DNA of 64,000 nucleotides from Pseudoruminococcus massiliensis (GCF_900291955.1 NZ_OLMR01000002.1:186001-250000); one strand, 5' to 3'; counted from the first letter of the stretch, positions 42,483-51,880 are shown. Made by a program: numbers and translations. The notes: a model not told the origin generated them from the letters alone.

Positions 42483-44105
42483 TTAATATTCCATATTATT
42501 AAGCGTTCTTTTTGACAACATAAATACTAAAAAAGCTATTATAAAATTACAGATTGCCGCTGGGAAACATAACCTTGCCGCAAAAAATACATTATATGCA
42601 CCTTGCATTGATGAGAGGAAAAACAAAGCCAAGGATACTGCTATTCCTGGAACTAATGCAATAAACAGTAAAATCATATATACAACCATAAGTACTCCCC
42701 TATTTCCTGCCTTACCCATAAACCTTTGAACAAGCACATTAATAGATGTATATAAAAGTCCACAGCTAAAATATGTTGTTATACAAGCTAAAATATCAAG
42801 CGGATTTGCACTAAATACTATTCCACCAACTATAAACGCTGCTGCTCCGTCAACAAGTGGTTTTATTACACTTGTAGCACAAGACATAATAAGCTTTTTA
42901 ACCGGGCTTGCAGGAACCATAAATATATATGGCTTTTGTAATTCCTTTATCCAATCATCTGATACGGTAAAAAAGAACTGTACGTAGCAAGAAAGAACTG
43001 CAACTATTGTTAGTATTGTAGATGAATTTAAATTTTCACTATCACTAATAGTTTTTAATGCAAAGCCAACTATCAATACAAATGCTGTCAAAAACGCTGT
43101 ATTCACATTTACAAAGGGGATAAATGAGCGTCTTGACATCTCTCTAAGCTGTTTATAAAAAAATACAGACGCACCAGAACCTCTATTTATGCCAATTCTG
43201 CCAAGCTTGATTTTCTTTTTATCACTCATCATATTCTTATCGCTGACCTTGCCAGTTTTTATTGCATTGCGAAATTCATAAACGCTTTCGGTCTTTTGCA
43301 AGACATCTTCATAGTAATCAGCCTTACTGCGAATAAATACAACTATTGCAAAAATAGTAAATAATGCAAGTAAACTGCTATAAACCAATATGTTAGTTAT
43401 ATTACCTGTTATTATCCCTATAAACATACCGCTTGTCCAGCCAACTATGGGAATATAATTCAAATATGGCAAGGATACTGCTGAAAGAATATTTTCGTAT
43501 GTAAATCCATTTGAAAAAAGCTGCAATAATACAATAGCTATCGGAAAGGCTATTATAAGATATATCGCATATTTCATCATTCTTATTCGTGTTGGTCTGC
43601 CATTGCAAACACAGAAAATTAAAATCGTAATCATCTGCACTTCAAACAGCATTACACCTATACCAAGCAACAGCAAAACAGCGTCCCATATCGTAAGCGA
43701 AAAATACTGAACTGCCATTGCACCATATGAAACGAAGCATACAAGCAATAATAAAATTGTTGCCATCTGTCTGCCAACACCATATATAAGAATCTTCTTT
43801 TCAGAAATAGGTGCTGTAAAAACATTAGCAACATCACTCATCTTGAAAAAAGTTGTAGAGGCATTTGTACCTTTAAGCATAATAGGAACGCTTATAAAAT
43901 AAAGTATTAAGAGATATGCTCCCTGCAATATCCGAAAATCAAAATGTGTTTCTTCCTCGCTGATATTACTTGTCATTGCAGTAATAATACCACTAACTGT
44001 TGTCAAAGCTATAAAAATATAAACTATCAGTTGCATAGGGTGATGAAATATATCAATTATTCCATTTTTTATGGTTTTTCTTAGCATATAAACAATGGCT
44101 TTCAT
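42483..44105 (-). CDS. ABC exporter permease (ABC-2-like)
   Basis: 540 residues, about twelve hydrophobic segments in two halves separated by a soluble loop near 245-295. It resembles 'putative ABC exporter' permeases, where one long protein provides the channel. Start ATG with GAGG 5 nt upstream, 7 bp after the ATPase gene. Substrate unknown. Confidence 0.8.
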   Translation of the reverse strand: MKAIVYMLRKTIKNGIIDIFHHPMQLIVYIFIALTTVSGIITAMTSNISEEETHFDFRILQGAYLLILYFISVPIMLKGTNASTTFFKMSDVANVFTAPISEKKILIYGVGRQMATILLLLVCFVSYGAMAVQYFSLTIWDAVLLLLGIGVMLFEVQMITILIFCVCNGRPTRIRMMKYAIYLIIAFPIAIVLLQLFSNGFTYENILSAVSLPYLNYIPIVGWTSGMFIGIITGNITNILVYSSLLALFTIFAIVVFIRSKADYYEDVLQKTESVYEFRNAIKTGKVSDKNMMSDKKKIKLGRIGINRGSGASVFFYKQLREMSRRSFIPFVNVNTAFLTAFVLIVGFALKTISDSENLNSSTILTIVAVLSCYVQFFFTVSDDWIKELQKPYIFMVPASPVKKLIMSCATSVIKPLVDGAAAFIVGGIVFSANPLDILACITTYFSCGLLYTSINVLVQRFMGKAGNRGVLMVVYMILLFIALVPGIAVSLALFFLSSMQGAYNVFFAARLCFPAAICNFIIAFLVFMLSKRTLNNMEY

Positions 44106-44112
44106 ACATACC

Positions 44113-44817
44113 TCACTGTGAAACTTTCTCGGTTATATTGAAAAATAGTTCCATTAAATCCTCGCCATTTTTTTCAACAGTTTCTCTTGTTCTTTCTGCT
44201 TCTATACGACCCTCCATCATTATGAGAACCTTATCCCAAAGTTCGCTGACGCTTTCGAGCATATGTGTACTAATAATTATAGACGCACCCTGCTTTTTAA
44301 GTTCAAGAATCATAGCTTTAAGTTCTTTTATTGCGTGAGGGTCAAGACCCACAAACGGCTCATCAAAAAGCACAGCCTTTGGCTTTATCAGCAATGCACA
44401 ACAAATACTTACTTTCTGCTGCATACCCTTTGAAAGCTCTTTGCCAAGCTTATTCTTTTTATCTATAAGCTGAAAACGCTCCATAAGTTTTTCAGCGTCA
44501 TTCTGCCAATCTTCAAGCAAATAAGCTCTTGCAATAAACTCCATATGCTCCCAAACCGTAAGCAAATCAAAGGGAGCTGGAAGCTCAGGAATATACCCTG
44601 TAATTCTCTTAGCCTCAAGGCTTTTATTTTTAAAACCGCAAATTTCTATTTCGCCATCATATCGCAAAAGTCCGGCTATGCACTTAATAGCAGTTGACTT
44701 TCCCGCACCATTAGAACCTGCAAGCACAGCAATTTCTCCTGAATCTACTATAAATGAGATATTATCGTTTGCGTGGGTATTTTTATATTTTTTGGTAAGA
44801 TGAGATACATTTATCAT
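44113..44817 (-). CDS. ABC transporter ATP-binding protein
   Basis: 234 residues. Walker A AGSNGAGKSTAIKCIAG (near 32), signature LSKGMQQKVSICCALL (near 127), Walker B AVLFDEPFVGLD (near 148), and an H-loop His in ISTHML. ATG 44817 chosen over an in-frame TTG at 44823. Powers the permease encoded next; bacterial exporter of the CcmA/YtrB kind. Confidence 0.93.
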   Translation of the reverse strand: MINVSHLTKKYKNTHANDNISFIVDSGEIAVLAGSNGAGKSTAIKCIAGLLRYDGEIEICGFKNKSLEAKRITGYIPELPAPFDLLTVWEHMEFIARAYLLEDWQNDAEKLMERFQLIDKKNKLGKELSKGMQQKVSICCALLIKPKAVLFDEPFVGLDPHAIKELKAMILELKKQGASIIISTHMLESVSELWDKVLIMMEGRIEAERTRETVEKNGEDLMELFFNITEKVSQ

Positions 44818-44846
44818 AGTCAAATATACCCTTTCACATATAATAT

Positions 44847-44885
44847 TAAAGGTTTCGCCTATGCAAAAGCATAAAACAAAACCCT
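44847..44885 (-). terminator. Hairpin between birA and the ABC operon
   Basis: AGGGTTTTG and CGAAACCTT with an inner ATGC/GCAT helix, then TTTAATATT. A weak terminator or leader structure. Confidence 0.4.
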
Positions 44886-44890
44886 AATTT

Positions 44891-45853
44891 TTAATATATT
44901 CCCTGAACTGTAACCTCTCCTGAGTTTACAGCTATTTTTTTACCATTTTCAAGGCAAACAACAAGCTCACCATCAGCCGTAATATCAACGGCTTTACCTG
45001 TAAGTTTTTCACCGTTTCTTACGAGTGAAACTTCTCTGCCGATTGTTGCGCACATACTTTTATAAAGCTTTAAATCGTCTTGAGAAATTCCAAAAAGATA
45101 TGACAAAATAGTTTTATCAAGAGTAGCTATTATTTCATGCATAAGCTCTGAAAGGTCTGGTTCACTTTTAGTTTCTATTTTTAAAGATGTTGCTTTATAA
45201 GCAATTTCTTCTGGAAAGCTTTCTTGCAAAACATTTATTCCAATTCCTATGACAACAAAATCAACCATATCTGTCTGTGCGGTCATTTCAGTGAGTATTC
45301 CGCAAATCTTTTTATTACCAACTATAACATCATTCGGCCATTTAATTTTGGCATCAAGTCCCGTAAATTTTCTTATTGCAAGACAAACACCCAAACCAGC
45401 TGCTAAAGTTATACCTGAAACATCACTCGGAGGAAGCTCAGGTCTTAACAAAAATGAAAAATAAACCCCACCTTCATTAGAAGCCCATTTTCTTCCAAGT
45501 CTACCTTTTCCTGCTGTTTGTTCGCAAGAAATGACAACTAAACCACTCCTTGCATTTTCGTGAGCTTTGCGTTTAATTTCTTCATTTGTAGAATCGACAG
45601 TTTTAAGTGTAATTATTTCTGTACCTACCACCTTGACATTAAGCCCTTCACTTATAGTACTTGCATTAAGTACATTTGGCTTTTTTACAAGCTTATATCC
45701 CTTATTTGTAACAGAATCAATCTCATAGCCATCATCTCTCAGGGAATTAATTGCTTTCCAAATGGCTGTTCTTGAAACTCCAAGAATTTCACTCAATTTT
45801 TCTCCTGAAATATATTCTCCTTCTTTTAAAAGAAGCAACACTTTTTCTTTCAT
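44891..45853 (-). CDS. birA: Biotin-protein ligase / biotin repressor BirA
   Basis: 320 residues. N-terminal winged HTH (about 1-60: GEYISGEKLSEILGVSRTAIW), so likely bifunctional. Catalytic biotinyl-AMP site GKGRLGRKWASNEGG near 115 and KWPNDVIVGNKKICGIL near 170. C-terminal SH3-like domain from about 270. Attaches biotin to carboxylase subunits, and may repress biotin genes (none in the window). Confidence 0.96.
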   Translation of the reverse strand: MKEKVLLLLKEGEYISGEKLSEILGVSRTAIWKAINSLRDDGYEIDSVTNKGYKLVKKPNVLNASTISEGLNVKVVGTEIITLKTVDSTNEEIKRKAHENARSGLVVISCEQTAGKGRLGRKWASNEGGVYFSFLLRPELPPSDVSGITLAAGLGVCLAIRKFTGLDAKIKWPNDVIVGNKKICGILTEMTAQTDMVDFVVIGIGINVLQESFPEEIAYKATSLKIETKSEPDLSELMHEIIATLDKTILSYLFGISQDDLKLYKSMCATIGREVSLVRNGEKLTGKAVDITADGELVVCLENGKKIAVNSGEVTVQGIY

Positions 45854-46045
45854 AATATCACCGATATATAAACTTGAAATTTAGTTTATACCCTTTGTAA
45901 AATCTATTTCAATGGATATATTATAGCATTTTTCAACAAATCAATCAATAGTTTCAATTCTATTTTGGATATTAAATAACACAACATACTCTAAGTATTA
46001 AAATTGTTTTTTAAGAACGCTATTATAAACTTCATAGTATATCAA

Positions 46046-46073
46046 AAGGCGATAGGTAAAACCTATCGCCTTC
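46046..46073 (-). terminator. Terminator of the tRNA-Thr/tRNA-Tyr transcript
   Basis: AAGGCGATAGGT/ACCTATCGCCTT stem with a 3-nt loop, followed by TTGATAT on the reverse strand. Confidence 0.85.
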
Positions 46074-46080
46074 AAAATCT

Positions 46081-46164
46081 TGGTGGGAGAGGGTGGATTC
46101 GAACCACCGAAGCCGAAACAACAGATTTACAGTCTGCCCCATTTGACCGCTCTGGAACTCTCCC
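46081..46164 (-). tRNA. tRNA-Tyr (anticodon GTA)
   Basis: Class II tRNA with a long variable arm. Acceptor GGGAGAG/CTCTCCC, discriminator A, encoded CCA. Anticodon loop CTGTAAA gives GTA. T-loop GGTTCGAATCC. Confidence 0.96.
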
Positions 46165-46171
46165 ATATGTA

Positions 46172-46194
46172 AGGGCTGTCTTTTGAACAGCCCT
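46172..46194. other. Hairpin between the two tRNAs
   Basis: AGGGCTGT/ACAGCCCT, 8-bp perfect stem. A T-run follows only on the plus strand, where no gene ends, so it more likely guides tRNA precursor processing. Confidence 0.45.
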
Positions 46195-46204
46195 CTTTTT
46201 AGTC

Positions 46205-46280
46205 TGGAGCTGGTGGACGGATTCGAACCCCCGACCTGCTGATTACAAATCAGCTGCTCTACCAGCTGAGCTACACCAGC
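46205..46280 (-). tRNA. tRNA-Thr (anticodon TGT)
   Basis: Acceptor GCTGGTG/CACCAGC, discriminator T, encoded CCA. D-arm AGCTCAGCTGGTAGAGC, anticodon loop TTTGTAA giving TGT, T-arm GGGGGTTCGAATCC. Confidence 0.96.
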
Positions 46281-46299
46281 ATCTCCCTGACGCTCATAT

Positions 46300-46328
46300 A
46301 TAATAACACACTCTATTCTGTTTGTCAA
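46300..46328 (-). promoter_or_regulatory. Promoter of the tRNA-Thr/tRNA-Tyr transcript
   Basis: Reverse strand TTGACA (46323-46328), 17-nt spacer, TATTAT (46300-46305). Confidence 0.85.
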
Positions 46329-46332
46329 CACT

Positions 46333-46363
46333 TTTTTCAAAAAAATTTAATTTTTTTGAAAAA
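46333..46363. promoter_or_regulatory. 31-bp all but pure A/T palindrome upstream of the tRNA promoter
   Basis: TTTTTCAAAAAAATT-T-AATTTTTTTGAAAAA is a perfect 15-1-15 inverted repeat starting 5 bp upstream of the -35. It can act as an UP element for the tRNAs and as the trmL terminator. Confidence 0.5.
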
Positions 46364-46373
46364 TTTTTTAAGA

Positions 46374-46877
46374 CTACTTTTCCCACTCAAACTCTCTCAA
46401 TTTGCCATTCTCAAGAAGCTCTGGATAATCCCATTGTCTGAGTATTTCATAAACTCCAATCGCAACTGAATTAGATAAGTTCAGACTTCTTGCCTCATCA
46501 ATCATCGGAATACGAACTGTTGTTTTTGGATTATCATGCAAAAGCCATTCAGGCAAGCCCTTTGTTTCTTTACCGAAAAGTATATAGCAGCCGTCAGGAT
46601 ATGAAATATCCGTATGTTTTTGCGGAGCTTTTGTTGAGAAATAATAATATTTTCCGCCCTTTGTACGCTCAAAGAAATCATCAAGACTCTTATAGTAGGT
46701 TATATCCAAAAAATGCCAATAATCAAGACCAGCTCTTTTAAGCTTTTTATCATCAACTTTAAAGCCCATAGGTTCTACAAGATGAAGTCTTGCACCTGTT
46801 GCTGCACAGGTTCTTGCAATATTACCTGTATTCTGCGGAATTTCAGGTTCAACTAAAACAATATTTAATTCTGCCAT
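46374..46877 (-). CDS. trmL: tRNA (cytidine/uridine-34-2'-O)-methyltransferase TrmL
   Basis: 167 residues, minimal SPOUT fold. Methylates the ribose of wobble base 34 in tRNA-Leu using SAM. Motifs: VLVEPEIPQNTGNIARTCAA near 6, LFGKETKGLPEWLL near 100, and the knot end IPMIDEARSLNLSNSVAIGVYE near 123. ATG 46877 with GGAGG upstream; an upstream in-frame ATG (46901) precedes the SD and is rejected. Confidence 0.95.
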   Translation of the reverse strand: MAELNIVLVEPEIPQNTGNIARTCAATGARLHLVEPMGFKVDDKKLKRAGLDYWHFLDITYYKSLDDFFERTKGGKYYYFSTKAPQKHTDISYPDGCYILFGKETKGLPEWLLHDNPKTTVRIPMIDEARSLNLSNSVAIGVYEILRQWDYPELLENGKLREFEWEK

Positions 46878-47051
46878 AAAATTTTCCTCCATATAAAACA
46901 TAAATAAATGATAATACTTTGCAAAGGATAAATCAAGAGCCTTAATTCTTGAAGTTCAAAACTGGTAAATTTTTCAAGGCTTAAATTCAGCAAAAGGAAG
47001 AACACTATGAATATGATTAATTTCATACTTTTTATTTGGAGGTCAACAATT

Positions 47052-47234
47052 ATGGTTAAGAATACAATGAATGTTGTTAAAGGTATCGGTGCAGGTCTTA
47101 TTGCAGGAGCTGTTGTAGGTTATGTAGGTAGTCAGATGAAGCAACAGCCAAAAAAGACCAAGAAGAAGGCTGTACACGCTGTGAATGCCGTAGAAAGCCT
47201 TCTTGATAATGTGCAGGCAATGCTTAAAGGCTAA
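47052..47234 (+). CDS. Small YtxH-like protein
   Basis: 60 residues from ATG 47052 (GGAGG 9 nt upstream). One Gly-rich hydrophobic helix (GIGAGLIAGAVVGYVG, about 10-25) and then a Lys-rich stretch and an amphipathic helix. Resembles small YtxH/DUF-type membrane proteins; function unknown. It lies on the plus strand between minus-strand genes. Confidence 0.65.
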   Translation: MVKNTMNVVKGIGAGLIAGAVVGYVGSQMKQQPKKTKKKAVHAVNAVESLLDNVQAMLKG

Positions 47235-47246
47235 AAAAGACAAATA

Positions 47247-47279
47247 TTAAGGGCTGTCGCATCTACGATAGCCCTTAAA
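47247..47279. terminator. Terminator between the small membrane protein and the SPFH gene
   Basis: TTAAGGGCT/AGCCCTTAA, 9-bp stem, usable from both sides; T-tracts moderate. Confidence 0.65.
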
Positions 47280-47297
47280 GTTTATTCAGATTTAATT

Positions 47298-48161
47298 TTA
47301 TTCAGATTTTGTTGAATTACCTGTATTTGCAGATTGTATATTATTCATATCTAAGCCCAAGAAAAGGTTATCTGAGCCATAGTATGTAGGCATCTTTCCG
47401 TCCCACTTGTCTATAAATTCAAGATAAATAATACTCTGAGAAATCTGCTCGTTTTTGAGCTTCATTGCCTCGGCCTCACCTTTTGCTTTTGTAACAGCCT
47501 GTTCCGCTTCAGTTTTTATTCTCTCAAGGTCATATTTTGCTTTTAAGGCGTTTTGTTCTGCAATCTGCTTTTCCTCTATTGCAGTATTAAAAGCATCTGT
47601 AAAGTCAAAATTGATGATATTAAAACTATCTACAAGGATATATTTCTCGCTTAGTTTCTTTTGAAGAAATTTTTTCATTTCTTCAGAAACCTCAGTGCGC
47701 TTTGTTATAAGCTCCTCGGCGGTGTATCTTGATGTAACAGACTTTATACACTCAGAAATTGCTGGATTTATAACCGTAGATTCATAGCTCATACCGATTT
47801 TCTGGTATAAATCTGCTACATGGTCTTGGTTTACACGATAGTTCACTGCAATAGAGCTTTTAATTGTTTGTAAATCCTTACTCGCAGAGGAATTATCCTT
47901 AGATTCATATTTCTTAACTCGAACATCAATAATCTCTGCGTTTTGAACAAATGGTATCTTAAAATTAATACCCTCATTCATAACTGCCCCTGTAACCGCT
48001 CCCATATTGAGTGTAACACCCTTATGACCAGCTGGAACTATTGTTATTGATGCAATAGATATTGCCACAATAAGTAATAACGCAACACAAACGCCAACAA
48101 TAATCTTAACTTTTTTTCCATTGGGATTAACAGTAAAAACTTTCTTTCCTTCTTCAGCCAT
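47298..48161 (-). CDS. SPFH/prohibitin-type membrane protein
   Basis: 287 residues. Basic N-terminus, one membrane helix (about 17-40), SPFH/Band 7 domain (about 42-215: VPAGHKGVTLNMGAVTGAV, ...SIAVNYRVN), then an Ala/Glu/Lys coiled coil (about 205-250) as in prohibitins, and a Ser/Asn tail. Scaffold for membrane microdomains or protease control. Start ATG 48161 (AAAGGA upstream), rather than an in-frame ATG at 48188. Confidence 0.9.
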   Translation of the reverse strand: MAEEGKKVFTVNPNGKKVKIIVGVCVALLLIVAISIASITIVPAGHKGVTLNMGAVTGAVMNEGINFKIPFVQNAEIIDVRVKKYESKDNSSASKDLQTIKSSIAVNYRVNQDHVADLYQKIGMSYESTVINPAISECIKSVTSRYTAEELITKRTEVSEEMKKFLQKKLSEKYILVDSFNIINFDFTDAFNTAIEEKQIAEQNALKAKYDLERIKTEAEQAVTKAKGEAEAMKLKNEQISQSIIYLEFIDKWDGKMPTYYGSDNLFLGLDMNNIQSANTGNSTKSE

Positions 48162-48341
48162 AATTAAATTCCTTTCATTAATAAGCACATAAAATACAAA
48201 TATTTCTTTTTTCGTATTTTAGAAAGCATTATATCATACAAAATTTAAATATAAATTCTGTATAAGAATTATAAGCAATTTAATTATTTTTTAATATATT
48301 TTAAATTTTAAATATATCAATTATTCTCAATTCAAAATAAA

Positions 48342-48372
48342 AATTCCCACAAGAATAATCTTGCAGGAATTT
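48342..48372 (-). terminator. Terminator of the amylase gene
   Basis: AATTCC-T-GCAAGA / TCTTGT-G-GGAATT followed by TTTTATTTT on the reverse strand. Confidence 0.8.
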
Positions 48373-48386
48373 TTGAAATTTAATTT

Positions 48387-49230
48387 TTATTTAACTGTTA
48401 CTGTGAAATACTTTGTAACAGTTTTGCCATTAGCATCAGCAATCTTAACTGCATACTGATAAGTAATTGCTCTTGCAGGCTTATGGCTAAAGCTTGTAGC
48501 TGTTGTTGTGCCTGTAAGTGCAGTGTTTGTTGATGGTTTGCAATAGTACTTATATTTATAAGGAGCAGTACCGCCTGTTGCATTTGCTGTCATTGTTATT
48601 GTCTGTCCCTTAGTAATTGTTGTTGCGCTGATTGTTGAATTATTTGTAAGTGTTGTTGAAGCAGAAGCATTAACCTTTACATCAAAGTACTTTGTAGCTG
48701 TTTTACCATTAGCGTCAGCAATCTTAACTGCATACTTATAAGTAATTGCTCTTGCAGGCTTATGGCTAAAGCTTGTAGCTGTTGTTGTGCCTGTAAGTGC
48801 TGTATATTTTGAGCTGCCCTCTGGCTTGCAATAATATCTATACTTATAAGGAGCAGTACCACCTGCTGCATTTGCTGTCATTGTTATTGTCTGGCCCTTA
48901 GTAATTGTTGTTGCACTGATTGTTGAATTATTTGTAAGTGCTGTTGAAGCAGAAGCATTAACCTTTACATCAAAGTACTTTGTAGCTGTTTTACCATTAG
49001 CGTCAGCAATCTTAACTGCATACTTATAAGTAATTGCTCTTGCAGGCTTATGGCTAAAGCTTGTAGCTGTTGTTGTGCCTGTAAGTGCTGTATATTTTGA
49101 GCTGCCCTCTGGCTTGCAATAATATCTATACTTATAAGGAGCAGTACCACCTGCTGCATTTGCTGTCATTGTTATTGTCTGGCCCTTAGTAATTGTTGTT
49201 GCACTGATTGTTGAATTATTTGTAAGCTTT
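48387..49230 (-). repeat. Three tandem modules of about 288 bp in the amylase 3' end
   Basis: Two full copies (about 48655-48942 and 48943-49230) are almost identical at the DNA level; even the alternative frames give the same peptide. The last copy (48387-48654) is shortened (SSKY absent) and diverged. Confidence 0.9.
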
Positions 49231-51734
49231 TGAGTTACTACTTCATTAACTGTAACAGTCTTGTTATCTGAAGCTGCATTTCCAGCGGAATCCTTAGCTG
49301 TTACATTAATTGTATAAACTCCAGCCTTTGATGGTTTCCATGTGCAGGTCTTAGCTGAACCATAAGCTTGAATTACTTCATCATTAGCTGAGAACTGATA
49401 TGTAACAGAACCATTTTCGCCTGTGCTGCTTGCACTAAGAGTAACTGAATTGCCGAGGTCGATAGAAGATGCTGAGCTTGAAAGACTTACTTTAAGCTCT
49501 CCAGCAGGAGTTTCAGGGAGGTCAATAAGATTACCATCTACAAAGAGCTTCTTCTCTGTTGCAGCCATTTCAAGACCTGGCTTGTTTGCACCTGGAAGCT
49601 GTGTGCCTGAACCATCGCTGAAAATAACATTAACTGTTCCACTGAATTTATCAGGAAGCTCATATGTCCAGTAATCGCCGTCAACCTCTGTCATTGCAGT
49701 GCCTGGCCATGCACCATTGTTGCCGTCCTTTGCGTTATAAACATAAGCATAAACATTAGACCAACCGTAGCTTGCATTATCAAATGCTATGCCAGCCTTG
49801 CTAAGCTTTGGATAGCCTGTTCTTGGTGCTTTCTTTTTAAAGATAAATGTTTTTTCTTTACTTGTTCCGTCATCAGCAGTTGCCTTAATAGCAATTCTAA
49901 CAGTCTCACCTGATGCAATAGAAGAACCTACTGTAATTGTCTTGCTGCCTGTGAAAGAACCCTTATCGCCTTCACTTGTTTCGTAAGTAGCAGATGTAGC
50001 ATTCTCTACCTTCATAACAACATCAACAGAATCTGTCGTAAATGTTGTTGAACCGTCCTGTGCATTTGCTGAAATTTTAATAATTGTTGGTTCTACTGGA
50101 GATGGGTCAGCATATTGCTTTGTAGGATTATATACAACAGCAATACCGTCCTTGCTTCCAACTGTACCAGAAATTTCACCACCAGAAACAGTAAACTTAT
50201 TGCCAGAAACCTGGTCTGTATAAGTGCCGTCTTTCATATTTACGCTAAAGCTTACATCGCCTGCGCCGTCCATCTTAGAGATGACAACACCGCTGTTGCC
50301 TCTTACACTATAAGCACACTCGCCTGAAGAACCAAGCTGTTCACTTTGACCTACGAAGAAATTATGGAATCTGTTGACCTCGACAACTTCCTTATCAGCC
50401 CAAGTCAATGTACCTACATCACCTATTTGAGTTTGGTCAGTCTGAGCCAAAATTTCTTCATAAGTTTGTCTTGACTCATAACCTGAAGTGTCATTTTTAA
50501 GAATATACTTTGAATAATATGGACGAGCAAAGAAAAGTGCTGTTGAATCCTTTCTTGAAGCAACCATAGCCCAAGTCTTTTTAATATCGCTGTCATTTAC
50601 ATCATAGGAGGAACCTCCACCCATATATGTATCGTGAGATTCTGCCCAAAGAACAGCCTTGTCGCCCTCACCTGCAATATAACCGCAGTAACCGCCTTGT
50701 GCAGCACCGCTTGCAGACTTATACTTTACGCTGTTTCTGATATTGTCACTTGTAGAGTTGTCTGTTAAGGACATCTTACTTCTGTAATAAGCCTCAGCAT
50801 TTGCATCATCAATACGGTTAAGAACTTCGCCATAGAAATAAACACCATCATAGTGATTTACTTGCTTATAGTAATCTCTTGCACCGTCAAGAACTACATC
50901 CCAGAAATTACTTGCAAAAGCTGGGTTATCAGCAGGAGTTTCTATATGCTTAGCTGCGTCAAAACGGAAGCCGTCAGCACCACAGTCTATACATTCCTTC
51001 AAAAGGTTAAGTACCATCTGCTGAACCTTGCTATCGCCTGTATTAAGGTCAGGCATACCCATATTTCCTTGAGTAACATCAAAACGACCATCGCTTGAAT
51101 GAACCCAAGATGTGCTTATATGCCAATAAGATGAATCTGTAAGCATATCAGGGTTCCAGAATTCACCTACCTGTGGAGAAATATCTCCCATAACTTCTTC
51201 AACGCTGCCGATTTTCCAGCCCTTGATATTGCCCATATGGTTAGCAACTATATCAACAATAACTCTTACACCATACTTTTCAGCTTCATCACACATAGCC
51301 TTAAATTCAGCCTTTGTTCCGAACCATGTGTGACCGTTGTCGCAGATTGACATAGTAACTGGCTGATAAACCTTCCACCAGTTGCCTTCGTAACCACCAG
51401 TACCGTCAGGAATACCTACATTGCCATAGGCAATACCTTCCCAATAGTAGTCCTTTGGCTGTGTGACAGGAGAAGTCTGAATAGATGTATATCCAGATGC
51501 AGCAATATCCTTCATATACTTTTTGATATTGCTATAAGACCAGTTCCAGCAGTGAAGAATAACGCCTTCCTGAGAAGATGGTCTAAGACCGTTATCAACA
51601 ATAGCTGCTGCCTCTACTTTACTCTGCTCAAAATTAACCGCACTCAATCCTGAAAAAGCAGAAGTAATCATAGCCGCTGAGAGTGTAAACGCAGCAGCCT
51701 TTTTAGCAAACCCGCTTTTTTTAATTACTTTCAC
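48387..51734 (-). CDS. Secreted multidomain alpha-amylase (GH13) with starch-binding and Ig-like modules
   Basis: 1115 residues. Signal peptide about 1-43. GH13 barrel about 55-450 with VIVDIVANHMGN, nucleophile Asp near 259 (DGFRFDAAKH), acid/base Glu near 303 (FYGEVLN) and ESHDTYMG near 365-372. C-terminal beta domain to about 545. An Ig-like segment (550-640). A CBM26-type starch-binding module (about 650-740: WSNVYAYVYNAKDGNNGAWP). A PKD/Ig-like domain (about 760-835). Three tandem 90-96-residue Ig-like modules beginning LTNNSTISATTITKGQTI. No dockerin or sorting signal is visible, so probably released or bound through the Ig modules. GTG start with GGAGG 7 nt upstream. Cleaves alpha-1,4 bonds of starch. 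Confidence 0.93.
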   Translation of the reverse strand: MKVIKKSGFAKKAAAFTLSAAMITSAFSGLSAVNFEQSKVEAAAIVDNGLRPSSQEGVILHCWNWSYSNIKKYMKDIAASGYTSIQTSPVTQPKDYYWEGIAYGNVGIPDGTGGYEGNWWKVYQPVTMSICDNGHTWFGTKAEFKAMCDEAEKYGVRVIVDIVANHMGNIKGWKIGSVEEVMGDISPQVGEFWNPDMLTDSSYWHISTSWVHSSDGRFDVTQGNMGMPDLNTGDSKVQQMVLNLLKECIDCGADGFRFDAAKHIETPADNPAFASNFWDVVLDGARDYYKQVNHYDGVYFYGEVLNRIDDANAEAYYRSKMSLTDNSTSDNIRNSVKYKSASGAAQGGYCGYIAGEGDKAVLWAESHDTYMGGGSSYDVNDSDIKKTWAMVASRKDSTALFFARPYYSKYILKNDTSGYESRQTYEEILAQTDQTQIGDVGTLTWADKEVVEVNRFHNFFVGQSEQLGSSGECAYSVRGNSGVVISKMDGAGDVSFSVNMKDGTYTDQVSGNKFTVSGGEISGTVGSKDGIAVVYNPTKQYADPSPVEPTIIKISANAQDGSTTFTTDSVDVVMKVENATSATYETSEGDKGSFTGSKTITVGSSIASGETVRIAIKATADDGTSKEKTFIFKKKAPRTGYPKLSKAGIAFDNASYGWSNVYAYVYNAKDGNNGAWPGTAMTEVDGDYWTYELPDKFSGTVNVIFSDGSGTQLPGANKPGLEMAATEKKLFVDGNLIDLPETPAGELKVSLSSSASSIDLGNSVTLSASSTGENGSVTYQFSANDEVIQAYGSAKTCTWKPSKAGVYTINVTAKDSAGNAASDNKTVTVNEVVTQKLTNNSTISATTITKGQTITMTANAAGGTAPYKYRYYCKPEGSSKYTALTGTTTATSFSHKPARAITYKYAVKIADANGKTATKYFDVKVNASASTALTNNSTISATTITKGQTITMTANAAGGTAPYKYRYYCKPEGSSKYTALTGTTTATSFSHKPARAITYKYAVKIADANGKTATKYFDVKVNASASTTLTNNSTISATTITKGQTITMTANATGGTAPYKYKYYCKPSTNTALTGTTTATSFSHKPARAITYQYAVKIADANGKTVTKYFTVTVK

Positions 51735-51851
51735 TAAAATTCCTCCAATTTTCTTTCCTTAAATAGCTTATGGGCGAAATATAGAATGCTTTTATTTTTG
51801 TACTATAATAACCTATCCTCCTTAATATAAAATCGTCTACATTCTTAAACT

Positions 51852-51880
51852 ATTATATATTATCAATCATCTTATGTAAA
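51852..51880 (-). promoter_or_regulatory. Promoter of the amylase gene
   Basis: Reverse strand TTTACA (51875-51880), 17-nt spacer, TATAAT (51852-51857). The leader is about 110 nt and contains an unused AAGGAGG near 51817-51823. 51881-52025 holds nothing recognisable. Confidence 0.75.

Noticed and set aside
46172-46200. Plus-strand terminator between the two tRNAs
   Set aside because: No plus-strand gene ends there; kept only as a processing hairpin.
48387-49230. Direct repeats that might suggest a CRISPR array
   Set aside because: The units are long (288 bp), in frame inside the amylase gene, and lack unique spacers.
49230-51734. Dockerin or cohesin (amylosome) module in the amylase
   Set aside because: No repeated calcium-binding dockerin motif or cohesin-like stretch is visible; the C-terminus is Ig-like modules only.
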